From Clostridia bacterium (lineage in GTDB: Bacteria; Bacillota; Clostridia; Lachnospirales; Bianqueaceae), in the NCBI GenBank assembly GCA_900764045.1, contig CAAFMN010000035.1, forward strand, positions 1-64,000: DNA of 64,000 nucleotides, written 5' to 3'. The notes beneath the pieces are model-generated. The model had not been told where the DNA came from. It was given only the letters and a program-made list of their open reading frames with translations, and did no database searches. The translations under genes and the position numbers were made by a program. Of the stretch, positions 7,514 through 16,130 are shown piece by piece (within the stretch, counting starts at the first letter, position 1; each line of letters opens with the position of its first letter).

Positions 7514-8137
7514 TCAATCACACAAGACTTTTTGATTTAGATATGCCAATGAAAGGGCCATATTTTCGTACTGCACCGGAATCTCCTTCGGCAGGGACAG
7601 AATACAGGGGGCAAAGCACCAAACCGCGCGGATTCCATTTTTCACAAGGAGATCGCATACCTCCTGCGCAGCCACGGCCGGAACGGCAATGACTCCGATC
7701 TTGACCTGATGCTCCTTGCAATAGGATTCAAAAAGCTCCATAGAATAGATCGGTTTGCCCTGAGCAGTCCATTCGGTCCCCTGAACCGCCGTATCGAAAG
7801 CAGCTACAATCTCCAGACCATATTCCTTAAAGCCGCCGTAATCGAGCAGCGCCCGCCCAAGCTTTCCCGCTCCGACAATCACTACGCTGTTCTCTTCATC
7901 TCTGTTCAGAAAACTCTCCAGCGCTGATATCAGCGCCTCGATATTGTAACCTGTCTTGGGCCGCCCCGCACCGCTGACGATGCCCAGGTCTTTTCTTACC
8001 TGAACTTCACCTAACCCCAATTCTCTTGCCAGAGTTGTCGCGGAAATATTCTTCGCCGTATGGGGCTTGTTTTTCAAATACCGTAGATAGAGCGGTATAC
8101 GTCCTATCGTTGCCCGTGATACCTCTGTCTGTTTCAC
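7514..8137 (-). CDS. rex: redox-sensing transcriptional repressor Rex
   Basis: A 207-residue Rex protein. The winged-helix DNA-binding domain occupies about residues 1-80 (ATTLARELGLGEVQVRKDL is the recognition region). The Rossmann domain begins SVVIVGAGKLGRALLDYGG, and a C-terminal domain-swap helix ends the protein. Rex represses fermentation and hydrogenase genes when NAD+ is high and releases DNA when NADH binds. Its place in the operon, 35 nt behind the fumarate-reductase flavoprotein gene, points to NADH control of this pathway. I did not find a clear TTGTTAAN4TTAACAA-like Rex box in front of mdh, so direct autoregulation is not shown. Confidence 0.93.
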   Translation of the reverse strand: MKQTEVSRATIGRIPLYLRYLKNKPHTAKNISATTLARELGLGEVQVRKDLGIVSGAGRPKTGYNIEALISALESFLNRDEENSVVIVGAGKLGRALLDYGGFKEYGLEIVAAFDTAVQGTEWTAQGKPIYSMELFESYCKEHQVKIGVIAVPAVAAQEVCDLLVKNGIRAVWCFAPCILSLPKEIPVQYENMALSLAYLNQKVLCD

Positions 8138-8172
8138 ACTGCTTCCTCCTGTCCTTCCTGCGATCTTGCCCT

Positions 8173-9777
8173 TCAGCCGTTAAGCTTTCTGCGGTAATCC
8201 GGCAGCAGTCTGGGAGAAATCTCCTCCGTCTCGATTCCGGCCTCTTTCCGTTCTGCATCATATCGGCCGATATGCTCCAATGTGAGCTTTCCAGGAACAA
8301 CGTCCCGGGCATGTACCGCGGCATTCTTACCGGCACTGCGGCCGAATACGATGATATCCAGCAGCGAATTGCCCATCAGACGGTTACGGCCATGGATGCC
8401 TCCAACGGCTTCACCTGCCACATAGAGATTCTCTACATTGGGTGTCATGCCATCAATATTGATGTCCAGACCGCCGTTCTGATAATGCAGGGTCGGATAT
8501 ACCAGAATCGGCTCCTTACGGATATCGATCCCGTATCTTGCGAACATCCGCATCATGGCCGGAATCCGCTTCTCTATGGTGCCTTCACCGCCGATCTTCT
8601 CGATCATAGGCGTATCCAGCCATACCGCCTGGCCGCTTCCAGTCTCCACGCCTTCACCGCGATCCGAACACTCCCGGATAATCGACGCTGCTGACACATC
8701 ACGGGTTTCCAGCGGATGCATAAATACCTTACCGTCCCGATTCACGAGCTTGGCTCCCAGGGAACGCACTTTTTCCGTCACCAACGCTCCGAAGATCTGC
8801 TGCGGAAAAGCTGCTCCGGTCGGATGATATTGCAGTGTGTCCGCATACAGGAGCTTAGCTCCTACCCGATATCCCAGAACCAGTCCATCCGCTGTCGCTC
8901 CATAATGATTGGACGTCGGAAATCCCTGATAATGCATACGTCCGGCGCCGCCTGTCGCGATGATGACGGTCTTGGCCCTGGCTACCATGAGTTCTCCTGT
9001 CTCCATGTTCTGCAGCACCGCACCGGCAGCCCGGCCGTTTTCGTCCAGGATCAACTCGATTGCCGAAGTAAAATCCACCACCGGGATTCCACGGTTCAGC
9101 ACCTCATCCCGCAGCGTCCGCATGATCTCCGCGCCGGAATAATCCTTTGCCGCATGCATACGCTTTCTGGAAGTACCGCCGCCATGGGTCGTAATCATCG
9201 TCCCATCCTCGGCCTTGTCAAACTCAACACCCAAATCGTTCAGCCACTGAATAGCCTCCGGCGCGTCGCATACCAGCTTGGCCAAAAGTTCCCGTTTTGC
9301 CGCATAATGGCCGCCGCCGAACGCATCCACAAAGTGAATGGCCGGGGAATCATTGGGTTTGTCCGCTGCCTGGATTCCGCCTTCTGCCATCATGGTATTG
9401 GCATCTCCCATACGCAGCTTGGTTACGATCATGGTTTTGGCTCCGGCCTTATCCGCCTCAATGGCCGCGGAAGCACCCGCTCCACCGCCGCCGATGATCA
9501 GAACATCCACATCATACCGTATGTCATTCAGATCCACGTCGTCCGCCGCAATTCGGCTATGTGCCTCCAGAAGCGCGCACAGCTCCTTGGGAACGCTCTC
9601 ACCCTTGTTCTGTCCGATCTTTAAGGTCGAAAACTCACTCTTTTTGTAGTCCGGATGGTAAGCGGCCAGCAGATCGTCCTTTTCCTGGGCAGTCATACGG
9701 GCGGGCTCATAAGCAATATTGGCTTCTCTGGCAGCTTCCACTGCCTTCAGCGATTCCTGAAATTCTTTTGAATACAT
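8173..9777 (-). CDS. fumarate reductase-type flavoprotein (FrdA/TfrA-like, soluble)
   Basis: A 534-residue FAD enzyme of the fumarate reductase/succinate dehydrogenase family. The FAD site is LIIGGGGAGASAA (about 93-105). Substrate and fold motifs are THGGGTSRKRMHAAKD, QYHPTGAAFP, LETRDVSAASIIRE and GGIHGRNRLMGNSLLD, close to those of genuine Frd/Sdh. The His that binds FAD covalently in membrane Sdh/Frd is Asn here (NTMMAEGGI, Asn127), so FAD should be non-covalent, as in methanogen thiol:fumarate reductase TfrA and L-aspartate oxidase. About 88 residues precede the FAD domain, much more than in typical FrdA, and could be a docking region. There is no membrane segment or anchor gene nearby. 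The gene follows the Fe-S subunit by 11 nt. L-aspartate oxidase is less likely because the partner genes are Fe-S and Hdr proteins. Confidence 0.85.
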   Translation of the reverse strand: MYSKEFQESLKAVEAAREANIAYEPARMTAQEKDDLLAAYHPDYKKSEFSTLKIGQNKGESVPKELCALLEAHSRIAADDVDLNDIRYDVDVLIIGGGGAGASAAIEADKAGAKTMIVTKLRMGDANTMMAEGGIQAADKPNDSPAIHFVDAFGGGHYAAKRELLAKLVCDAPEAIQWLNDLGVEFDKAEDGTMITTHGGGTSRKRMHAAKDYSGAEIMRTLRDEVLNRGIPVVDFTSAIELILDENGRAAGAVLQNMETGELMVARAKTVIIATGGAGRMHYQGFPTSNHYGATADGLVLGYRVGAKLLYADTLQYHPTGAAFPQQIFGALVTEKVRSLGAKLVNRDGKVFMHPLETRDVSAASIIRECSDRGEGVETGSGQAVWLDTPMIEKIGGEGTIEKRIPAMMRMFARYGIDIRKEPILVYPTLHYQNGGLDINIDGMTPNVENLYVAGEAVGGIHGRNRLMGNSLLDIIVFGRSAGKNAAVHARDVVPGKLTLEHIGRYDAERKEAGIETEEISPRLLPDYRRKLNG

Positions 9778-9788
9778 GATGAGCCTCC

Positions 9789-10463
9789 TTACTTCTCGAT
9801 CTCTCTGTTATTATACAGTTCTTTAAGCTCTTCCAGCGGCTTTCCCATCAGCCCCTCGATCAGCTCTGTAAATTTACCATCCCGAATCTCACGTACCCGG
9901 TCTTCCAAATGCTCCGACTTGGGCGCCAGATACTTGCCGTTCAGGCGTCTTGCCAGCATGGCGACCTGCGGATGAGAGATCCCCGCCGGACAGCGAGAGG
10001 AACATACGCCGCACATGACACAGTCAAAGGATTCTTCCGCACATTTATCAAACTCACCACGCTGCGCGTAGGCAATGTACTGCATGACATTCAGACTCTG
10101 CGTACAGCTCTTGGTACAGGCATTGCAGCCCACGCAGGCATAGATCTCCGGATAAAGCTGCATCATAATCTGCTCCTCCGGACGAATCTTTTCGATATCA
10201 TACACCTGCTTTACCAACGGGAAGAAAGGCAGCGTCGCGACATACATTCCCTCCTCAACCTTGGTCTGGCATGCCAGACAGGTCTTAAGCTCCCGATCTC
10301 CTTTAATGCGGTAGATCGTCGCGCAGGCGCCGCAAAAGCCATTACGGCAGCCGCATCCCCGTACCAGCTGATATCCCGCGTATTCCATGGCACGCATAAT
10401 GGTCAGATCCGCCGGAACGCTGTAGCGCTTACCGAACAAATAGATATCTACCATATTCTCCAT
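9789..10463 (-). CDS. fumarate reductase Fe-S subunit (FrdB/TfrB N-terminal type)
   Basis: A 224-residue Fe-S protein. A plant-type [2Fe-2S] domain has Cys39, Cys44, Cys47 and Cys62 (GCGCRNGFCGAC ... TCLAC). Two [4Fe-4S] sites follow: CVGCNACTKSC (110-120) and CVMCGVCSSRC (148-158). Methanogen TfrB has this same front half plus a C-terminal CCG (HdrB-like) half; that half is missing here, while a free-standing HdrB is encoded in the operon. The start at 10463 follows GGAGGAGAGG; the longer frame would run into the upstream gene. With FrdA it should form a soluble reductase that takes electrons from the Hdr-Flx proteins. Classical FrdB carries three different clusters, so this is not the membrane-bound type. 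Confidence 0.82.
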   Translation of the reverse strand: MENMVDIYLFGKRYSVPADLTIMRAMEYAGYQLVRGCGCRNGFCGACATIYRIKGDRELKTCLACQTKVEEGMYVATLPFFPLVKQVYDIEKIRPEEQIMMQLYPEIYACVGCNACTKSCTQSLNVMQYIAYAQRGEFDKCAEESFDCVMCGVCSSRCPAGISHPQVAMLARRLNGKYLAPKSEHLEDRVREIRDGKFTELIEGLMGKPLEELKELYNNREIEK

Positions 10464-10479
10464 CGTATCCTCTCCTCCT

Positions 10480-11313
10480 TTAATACTCATTCGGCAGCTC
10501 GTCCAGCTCATCGCACCGAAACACCGGACCGTCCTTACAAACATACTTGCTTCCGATGTTGCAGCGTCCGCATTTACCGATACCGCACTTCATACGCAGC
10601 TCCATCGTCGTATATACCTGCGTCTTATCAAAGCCCAATTCCTGCAGGCCCGCCAGCGTAAACTTGATCATGATGGGGGGACCGCACAAAACCGCGATCT
10701 TATCCGTTGAAAATCTCAGCTCCTTGACATAATTGGGCACAAATCCTACATGGCCCTGCCACTGCGGCTGTTCCCGGTCAATCGTCAGATAGACGTTGAC
10801 ATTTTCATCTTTTTCCCACTCGCTGATGATCTCCTGATAGTCTACCAGGTCCTGCATGCTTCTGGAACCGTATACAATATCGATCTTGCCATAACGATCC
10901 CGGTAATGACGGCAGTAATTGATCACAGAACGCAGCGGCGCCAAACCGATTCCTCCTGCGATAAAGAGCATGTCGTGCCCCGCGAATTCCGTGTCCACCG
11001 GAAACGGCCGGCCATAAGGTCCCCGAATCGTGATCTGCTGTCCCACTTCCATCGAATGCAGCCATTCTGTCACGCAGCCGCATTTCTTGATGGAGAATTC
11101 CATATATTCTGTATTGGTCGGAGAAGATGTTATAGAAAACATCGCCTCTCCCACTCCAGGAATCGAGAGCATCGCGCACTGTCCCGGCCTGTGTTCAAAC
11201 GGTTTGCTGCCATCCGGCGTCACCACGCGGAATGTTTTTACATCCGGCGTATCGATCCGAATATCCGTCACTTCCCCGATCACGGGAATCAAAGGTTCTC
11301 TTCTCTCAGCCAT
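10480..11313 (-). CDS. FAD/NAD(P)-binding electron-transfer subunit, FlxA-like
   Basis: A 277-residue member of the ferredoxin-NADP reductase superfamily, like FlxA, AsrB and PyrK. The FAD-binding region includes RPGQCAMLSIPG and FSITSSP; the NAD-binding region is FIAGGIGLAPLRS. A C-terminal cysteine set (Cys243, 248, 251, 259: CGIGKCGRCN ... C) fits a [2Fe-2S] cluster as in PyrK. In FlxABCD complexes this subunit oxidises NADH. It overlaps the upstream flxB-like gene by 8 nt. It is not PyrK, since no pyrD is present and all neighbours are Flx/Hdr proteins. Confidence 0.85.
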   Translation of the reverse strand: MAERREPLIPVIGEVTDIRIDTPDVKTFRVVTPDGSKPFEHRPGQCAMLSIPGVGEAMFSITSSPTNTEYMEFSIKKCGCVTEWLHSMEVGQQITIRGPYGRPFPVDTEFAGHDMLFIAGGIGLAPLRSVINYCRHYRDRYGKIDIVYGSRSMQDLVDYQEIISEWEKDENVNVYLTIDREQPQWQGHVGFVPNYVKELRFSTDKIAVLCGPPIMIKFTLAGLQELGFDKTQVYTTMELRMKCGIGKCGRCNIGSKYVCKDGPVFRCDELDELPNEY

Positions 11314-12331
11314 CGTTGCGTCCTCCCAACTTCCGCATCACCTTAACAATGTTCATCTGAATGGGGCATTTGGAGATACAGCGTCCACAGCCCACACAAG
11401 AGAAAAGCCCGTCATTATTGCTCGGATAATAGACCAGCTTATGCATGAACCGCTGACGGAAACGTTCCATCTGCGTCAGACGCGGCTGTCCCGCGGACAT
11501 CTTGGTAAATTCCGAATACATGCAGGAATCCCAGCAGCGGAAACGCCGAACCCCATGTCCTGTGTCAAAATCCCGAATGTCGTAGCACTGACAGGTCGGA
11601 CAAATAAAAGTACATGTACCGCAGCCCAGGCAAGCTTCCGAAAGCTCTGCCCACTCCGGCGCATTAAAGAATTCTGAGGTCTTGCCTGCTCCGAACGCTT
11701 CTGCTGACAATTCAGCCAGCGGCAGCTTAGCCAGACGGCTGCGGATCAGCTCCTGCTGTTCCTGCACAGCCGTTCCCTCATCCTCCTGCGTAACCGCCTC
11801 CAGCACGCTCAGGAGCTTTCGGCCTTTTTCTGTGCGGACATCCATATACAGCGTGTCCGCTGTCTTATAGCATACGATATCCCCTTGCGGCTGTGCGGCG
11901 TCGATGCCGAAAGTCCCGCAGAAGCAGGTTTCCCGCGGCTTCAGGCAGGCCATGGACAGGATGATTCCATGTTCCCTGCGATTCTGATAGTAGCTGTCTA
12001 CCGGATCTGCTAAAAAGACCCGATCCAGTACGTCGAAGCTGCGGACATCGCAAGCCCGAACGCCGAAGAGCACGAAGTCCTCGCACTCTTTCCGCGTATC
12101 CAGAATCTCAATCTTTTTCCCTTCCATCTTAAAATCCATCAGATTTTCTGTTTGCGGGAAAAAGAAATCCTTAGGACTCCGAACCGTGTTCAGCGCCTCT
12201 GAGAGCTGCACGCCTTCCTGCCAAGGCAGGTACTGTGCCCCTGCTTTGGTATCCACCGGCAGATACAGAGCATACTGCGACGCAATCGCCGCAAACAGCT
12301 GATCCAGCTGATCCAACGCAATCTTACGCAT
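11306..12331 (-). CDS. 4Fe-4S dicluster protein, FlxB-like (AsrA/HydB family)
   Basis: A 341-residue Fe-S protein with a C-terminal ferredoxin-like domain: CLGCGTCTFICPTCQC is the first cluster motif and CVGCGRCISKCPIQMN the second. The N-terminal two thirds resemble the AsrA/sulfhydrogenase beta-subunit family, which works with an FAD/NAD subunit of the FlxA/AsrB type. Start and stop overlap both neighbours by 8 nt, implying equal expression. In the Flx complex it should pass electrons between the NADH-oxidising subunit and the MvhD/Hdr side. Confidence 0.8.
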   Translation of the reverse strand: MRKIALDQLDQLFAAIASQYALYLPVDTKAGAQYLPWQEGVQLSEALNTVRSPKDFFFPQTENLMDFKMEGKKIEILDTRKECEDFVLFGVRACDVRSFDVLDRVFLADPVDSYYQNRREHGIILSMACLKPRETCFCGTFGIDAAQPQGDIVCYKTADTLYMDVRTEKGRKLLSVLEAVTQEDEGTAVQEQQELIRSRLAKLPLAELSAEAFGAGKTSEFFNAPEWAELSEACLGCGTCTFICPTCQCYDIRDFDTGHGVRRFRCWDSCMYSEFTKMSAGQPRLTQMERFRQRFMHKLVYYPSNNDGLFSCVGCGRCISKCPIQMNIVKVMRKLGGRNDG

Positions 12332-13313
12332 GGCTGCTCCCCCTCTCTACCGCCTCGCCGGGCTCCAGGTCCTGCGTCGTATAATTCACAACGGGCGCAC
12401 GGCTTCCAACTTCCGCTCCCGCCTGGTATTCTCCGTAAAAGCTGTTGATATCCTTGATAAACTTCCGGTTCAGCAGATGCAGCGGAATGTGCTGCGGACA
12501 TACTCTGGAGCATTCTCCGCAGTCCGTACAGCGGCCGGCCACATGAAACGCCCGGATAATATGAAACATCTGCTCTTCAAAAGAATTGGCAGCCGCCTTA
12601 TTCTCTACGCCGGAAGCAGGATTGTCAAATACGCATTTCTCACAGGTACAAGCCGGACATACATCACGGCAGGCGTTACAGCGAATGCACCGAGACAACT
12701 CTCCCTGCCAGAACGCAAATCTCTCATCCGGGGACATCGCCTCGATCCGTTCTACCTCATCAAAACGACTGCCATCCGCAACCTTTCCGTCCTCACCCAA
12801 AAGCTCATCATATGCTACATGCCTGCCCGACTTACAGTACAGGCAGCGGTCCGGCAGCAGATCTTTCCGTTCCACCTTCAGGCTTCCATCATATAATGTC
12901 TCGATGCAGACACTGTCCGCTTCCTCTCGGACTCCAGAGATCCCTTCCGCCTTTTCCCGCACCTTGCCGACATCCAGCATTCCGCCGCAAGGAACGCCAA
13001 TCGCGTATACTTTCTCACGATCGAATCGATGCTCTGTCAAAAGCTGATTGAAGCTATAGCTGTCGCAGGGCTTCAGGAATACCAGCACCCTTCCTTCTTT
13101 TTTCGTCTCTCCGATTAGATACTTGGAAAAGTTCACGCCGCAGAAGCTGTTCCATACAAATCTTTTTTCCATCTCGTCCATACTCTGAAAAACAGCGGGT
13201 GTCACATCATAGCCGTATTCCCCGGCACTCCAGCCCAGAATCCGGTCCACCTTGCCCTCCGTCATCAGTTCTCTGGCACGTGATACAAGAACCTCTCTTG
13301 TTATTTCCTGCAT
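12324..13313 (-). CDS. 4Fe-4S dicluster protein, FlxC-like
   Basis: A 329-residue Fe-S protein. A central ferredoxin-type motif is CIRCNACRDVCPACTC (followed by another Cys in EKC) and a second is CTDCGECSRVCPQHIP near the C-terminus. Two further cysteines in RCLYCKSG may bind an extra cluster. The arrangement matches the FlxC-type subunit of NADH-linked Flx complexes. It overlaps the mvhD/flxD-like gene by 13 nt and the flxB-like gene by 8 nt. The assignment as FlxC rather than a second FlxB rests on gene order and size. Confidence 0.78.
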   Translation of the reverse strand: MQEITREVLVSRARELMTEGKVDRILGWSAGEYGYDVTPAVFQSMDEMEKRFVWNSFCGVNFSKYLIGETKKEGRVLVFLKPCDSYSFNQLLTEHRFDREKVYAIGVPCGGMLDVGKVREKAEGISGVREEADSVCIETLYDGSLKVERKDLLPDRCLYCKSGRHVAYDELLGEDGKVADGSRFDEVERIEAMSPDERFAFWQGELSRCIRCNACRDVCPACTCEKCVFDNPASGVENKAAANSFEEQMFHIIRAFHVAGRCTDCGECSRVCPQHIPLHLLNRKFIKDINSFYGEYQAGAEVGSRAPVVNYTTQDLEPGEAVERGSSHA

Positions 13314-13735
13314 CGCAAATCCTCCAATCTCTTGTTCTCCCCAAGAGCCGCGACCTTCTCGGCGAAATCATTCATCGTTGCGGCGAACTTCGCGCCCTCC
13401 GCCGCGGATACCCACTCTACGCGGGTCCGCTCTCTTTCGATGCCCAGGTAATCCAACATGGAAAACAGCAGCGCCATACGGCGGCGCGTATAGTAATTGC
13501 CGGAAGTATAATGGCAGTCGCCGGGATGGCAGCCGCAGAGAATCACTCCGTCCGCACCCCGCTGAAACGCGCGGAGGATAAACATCGGATTGACTCTGCA
13601 GGAACAGGGAACCCGGATAATCTTAACATCCGCGGGATAATTCAGGCGGTTGTTTCCCGCAAGATCCGCGCCTGCATAAGAACACCAGTTGCAGCAAAAT
13701 GCCACAATCAATGGTTTGTATTCCTTCATCTGCAT
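13301..13735 (-). CDS. MvhD/FlxD-type [2Fe-2S] electron-transfer subunit
   Basis: A 144-residue MvhD-family protein. It carries the conserved cysteines FCCNWCSY (14, 15, 18), CSC (44, 46) and CGCHPGDC (67, 69, 74). In methanogens MvhD connects hydrogenase to HdrA; in FlxABCD-HdrABC complexes FlxD does the same for the NADH-oxidising part. Position between hdrA and the flxCBA-like genes is exactly what the bridging role predicts. It overlaps the end of hdrA by 10 nt; a second ATG two codons in is an alternative start. Confidence 0.9.
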   Translation of the reverse strand: MQMKEYKPLIVAFCCNWCSYAGADLAGNNRLNYPADVKIIRVPCSCRVNPMFILRAFQRGADGVILCGCHPGDCHYTSGNYYTRRRMALLFSMLDYLGIERERTRVEWVSAAEGAKFAATMNDFAEKVAALGENKRLEDLRCRK

Positions 13736-15720
13736 ATTGCGTCCACCTCCGCCATAATCTGTTTATTCGTGAATCCCTTCAGATCCATTGCGCCGGACAT
13801 GCAGGCTACTGTACAAGCTCCGCACCCCTGACACACGGCCTCATTCACTACCGCTACTCGGCGGATTCTGGTCGTTCTGTCCGGCATCCGGAATTCTTTT
13901 TCCTGATATGTAATCGCTCCGTACGGACAAACCTTTTCACAGGTAGAGCATCCATTACACATCAGTTCATTGGAATGCGCTACACACGGGTTGCCCATCA
14001 GCTTATCCTTGCACAGCAGACCTATAACCTTAGATGCTGCTGCGCCAGCCTGTGAAACGGTCTCCGGGATATCCTTCGGTCCCTGGCAGGTTCCTGACAG
14101 GAACACACCGGCCGTCGGGCTCTCCACCGGACGAAGTTTAGGGTGCGCTTCGGTAAAGAAGTCGTTGGTATCCATACTTGCCGTCAGCATGGTCGCCAGA
14201 GGCCTTGCGGACTTATCCGGCTCGATGGCCGCCGCCAGCACTACCAGATCCGCATCGATATGCAGCTGCTTGCCGTCCAGCAGATCCGACGCCTGTACCT
14301 TGAGCTTTCCGCCTTCCGGAGACACCTTGCCCACCATACCCTTGATATAGTGAACGCCATACTCCTCCACAGCTCTTCTATAAAACTCGTCAAAATTCTT
14401 ACCGGGCGTCCGGACATCGATATAGAATACATATACATCCGTATCCGGATATTTGTCCCGAATCAGCATCGCATGCTTCGCTGTATACATACAGCAGATC
14501 TTGGAACAATATTCTTTTCCCTTGCCTGCATGGGCCTCACACCGGGAGCCTACGCACTGCACAAAAACGATCGTATGCGGATGTTCGCCGTCGGACGGAC
14601 GCAGAAGCGTGCCTCCGGTGGGGCCCGCCGCATTCATCAGGCGCTCCAACTCCAGTGATGTGATCACATCCTTGGACTGAGAATAAGCAAACTCGTTGAA
14701 TTTCTCCATCGATATCGGATTAAATCCAGTCGCTACAACGATCGCGCCGTACTTCTCCTGAATCAGTTCATCCTTGGCTTTATAATCAATCGCGCCTGCG
14801 CTACACACCTTGGAGCAGACACCGCACTTTCCGTTTTTCAGCATCATACAATACTGCGGATCAATGGTTGCCACCTTGGGCACGGCCTGAGCAAACGGTA
14901 TATAGATCGCGTGCCGCTGATCCATGCCCAGGTTGAATTCGTTTGGTACTCTCTTCTGCGGACATTTCTCCGTACACAAACCGCATCCGGTACACACATC
15001 TTCCTTGACGTACCGCGCTTTCCGCTTGATCGTTACATTGAAGTTTCCGACAAATCCTTTTACATCCGTCACTTCAGAATACGAAAAAATACGGATTTTC
15101 TCATTCTGCGCCACATCCACCATCTTGGGCGTCAAAATACAAGCGGCGCAGTCCAATGTCGGGAATGTCTTATCCAGCTGTGCCATTTTCCCGCCGATGG
15201 TAGGCTTGGTTTCCACAATATCCACCGGGAAGCCGGCATCCGCAATATCCAGCGCGGTCTGTATTCCCGCGATACCGCCGCCGATTACCAGCGCTCTCTT
15301 GGTTACCGGGCTCTCTCCCGGTATCAGTGGCGCGTTCAGATTGACCTTGGCCACCGCCGCCTTGCCCAGAATAATCGCTTTCTCCGTACCGATCGGCATC
15401 TCCTTATGAACCCAGGAGCATTGCTCACGGACATTGGCAATCTCTAACATATAGGAATTCAGTCCCGCCGCGGCTACCGTCTTGCGGAACGTAGCTTCGT
15501 GCATACGCGGGGAACAGGAACATACGACAACTCCGGTCAGCTTGTGCTCCGCGATCGCGTTCTTGATCAGATCCTGTCCTGCCTGAGAACACATGTATTG
15601 ATAATCTGTGGAGAAAACAACACCCGGTTCATTTTTCAGCGCTTCTGCAACCGCTTTCACATCCACCGTTCCGGCAATGTTGGTGCCGCAATGACAGACG
15701 AATACTCCAATCCTCTGCAT
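13726..15720 (-). CDS. hdrA: heterodisulfide reductase subunit A (HdrA), bifurcating flavoprotein
   Basis: A 664-residue HdrA. The N-terminal domain has CHCG (Cys9, Cys11) and the HdrA-specific CSCSPRMHE. The FAD-binding core starts ALVIGGGIAGIQ (about 143-154). An inserted ferredoxin motif CTGCGLCTEKCP lies at 243-254, and two C-terminal ferredoxin motifs, CNGCSTCEKVCP and CQGCGACTVACM, follow. HdrA carries the FAD that performs flavin-based electron bifurcation in methanogen Hdr-Mvh. All motifs look intact. It is flanked by hdrC (17 nt upstream) and mvhD/flxD (overlapping), so a complete HdrABC-FlxABCD set is encoded. AAAGGAG lies 9 nt before the ATG. Confidence 0.93.
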   Translation of the reverse strand: MQRIGVFVCHCGTNIAGTVDVKAVAEALKNEPGVVFSTDYQYMCSQAGQDLIKNAIAEHKLTGVVVCSCSPRMHEATFRKTVAAAGLNSYMLEIANVREQCSWVHKEMPIGTEKAIILGKAAVAKVNLNAPLIPGESPVTKRALVIGGGIAGIQTALDIADAGFPVDIVETKPTIGGKMAQLDKTFPTLDCAACILTPKMVDVAQNEKIRIFSYSEVTDVKGFVGNFNVTIKRKARYVKEDVCTGCGLCTEKCPQKRVPNEFNLGMDQRHAIYIPFAQAVPKVATIDPQYCMMLKNGKCGVCSKVCSAGAIDYKAKDELIQEKYGAIVVATGFNPISMEKFNEFAYSQSKDVITSLELERLMNAAGPTGGTLLRPSDGEHPHTIVFVQCVGSRCEAHAGKGKEYCSKICCMYTAKHAMLIRDKYPDTDVYVFYIDVRTPGKNFDEFYRRAVEEYGVHYIKGMVGKVSPEGGKLKVQASDLLDGKQLHIDADLVVLAAAIEPDKSARPLATMLTASMDTNDFFTEAHPKLRPVESPTAGVFLSGTCQGPKDIPETVSQAGAAASKVIGLLCKDKLMGNPCVAHSNELMCNGCSTCEKVCPYGAITYQEKEFRMPDRTTRIRRVAVVNEAVCQGCGACTVACMSGAMDLKGFTNKQIMAEVDAICR

Positions 15721-15737
15721 GGTCTGTTTCTCCTTTC

Positions 15738-16130
15738 TTACTTAGAATATTTCCGCAGGGCGCTTACAATCGCCTGCTGGGGCATCTCCGGATCCAAAAG
15801 TCCCGGGATCTCGTCCGGTTTCAGATGGTTCTGTTCCTTTTCCCGAATCACACAGAGTCTGAGCGCCTCGACCAGTTTCGCAGGCTCTACGCCTCTGGGA
15901 CATCGCTCCACGCACGCAAAACAGGACAGACATTTATACAGAGAGGACGACTTCAGCAAGGGCTCGATCTCCCCTGTTTCCACCATATACACAAATTGAT
16001 GCGGATGGTACTCCATCTCATCATACGCCGGACAGGTCCCGGAACATTTTCCGCAGCGCATGCATTTTCTGGGATTCACGCCGCTCATCCGCAGGATCTG
16101 CTCCCTTTGACGTTCCGTCTTACTCTGCAT
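15738..16130 (-). CDS. hdrC: heterodisulfide reductase subunit C (HdrC)
   Basis: A 130-residue protein with two [4Fe-4S] motifs: CMRCGKCSGTCP (23-34) and CLSCFACVERCP (67-78). This is the usual HdrC layout of a small two-cluster electron wire between HdrA and HdrB. It overlaps the hdrB stop by 11 nt and precedes hdrA by 17 nt. No membrane segments are present, so it belongs to the cytosolic HdrABC type rather than HdrDE. Confidence 0.92.
   Translation of the reverse strand: MQSKTERQREQILRMSGVNPRKCMRCGKCSGTCPAYDEMEYHPHQFVYMVETGEIEPLLKSSSLYKCLSCFACVERCPRGVEPAKLVEALRLCVIREKEQNHLKPDEIPGLLDPEMPQQAIVSALRKYSK

Noticed and set aside
10480..11313. FlxA-like gene considered as PyrK (dihydroorotate dehydrogenase electron-transfer subunit)
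   Set aside because: No pyrD nearby, and its neighbours are FlxB/FlxC/MvhD-type Fe-S proteins.
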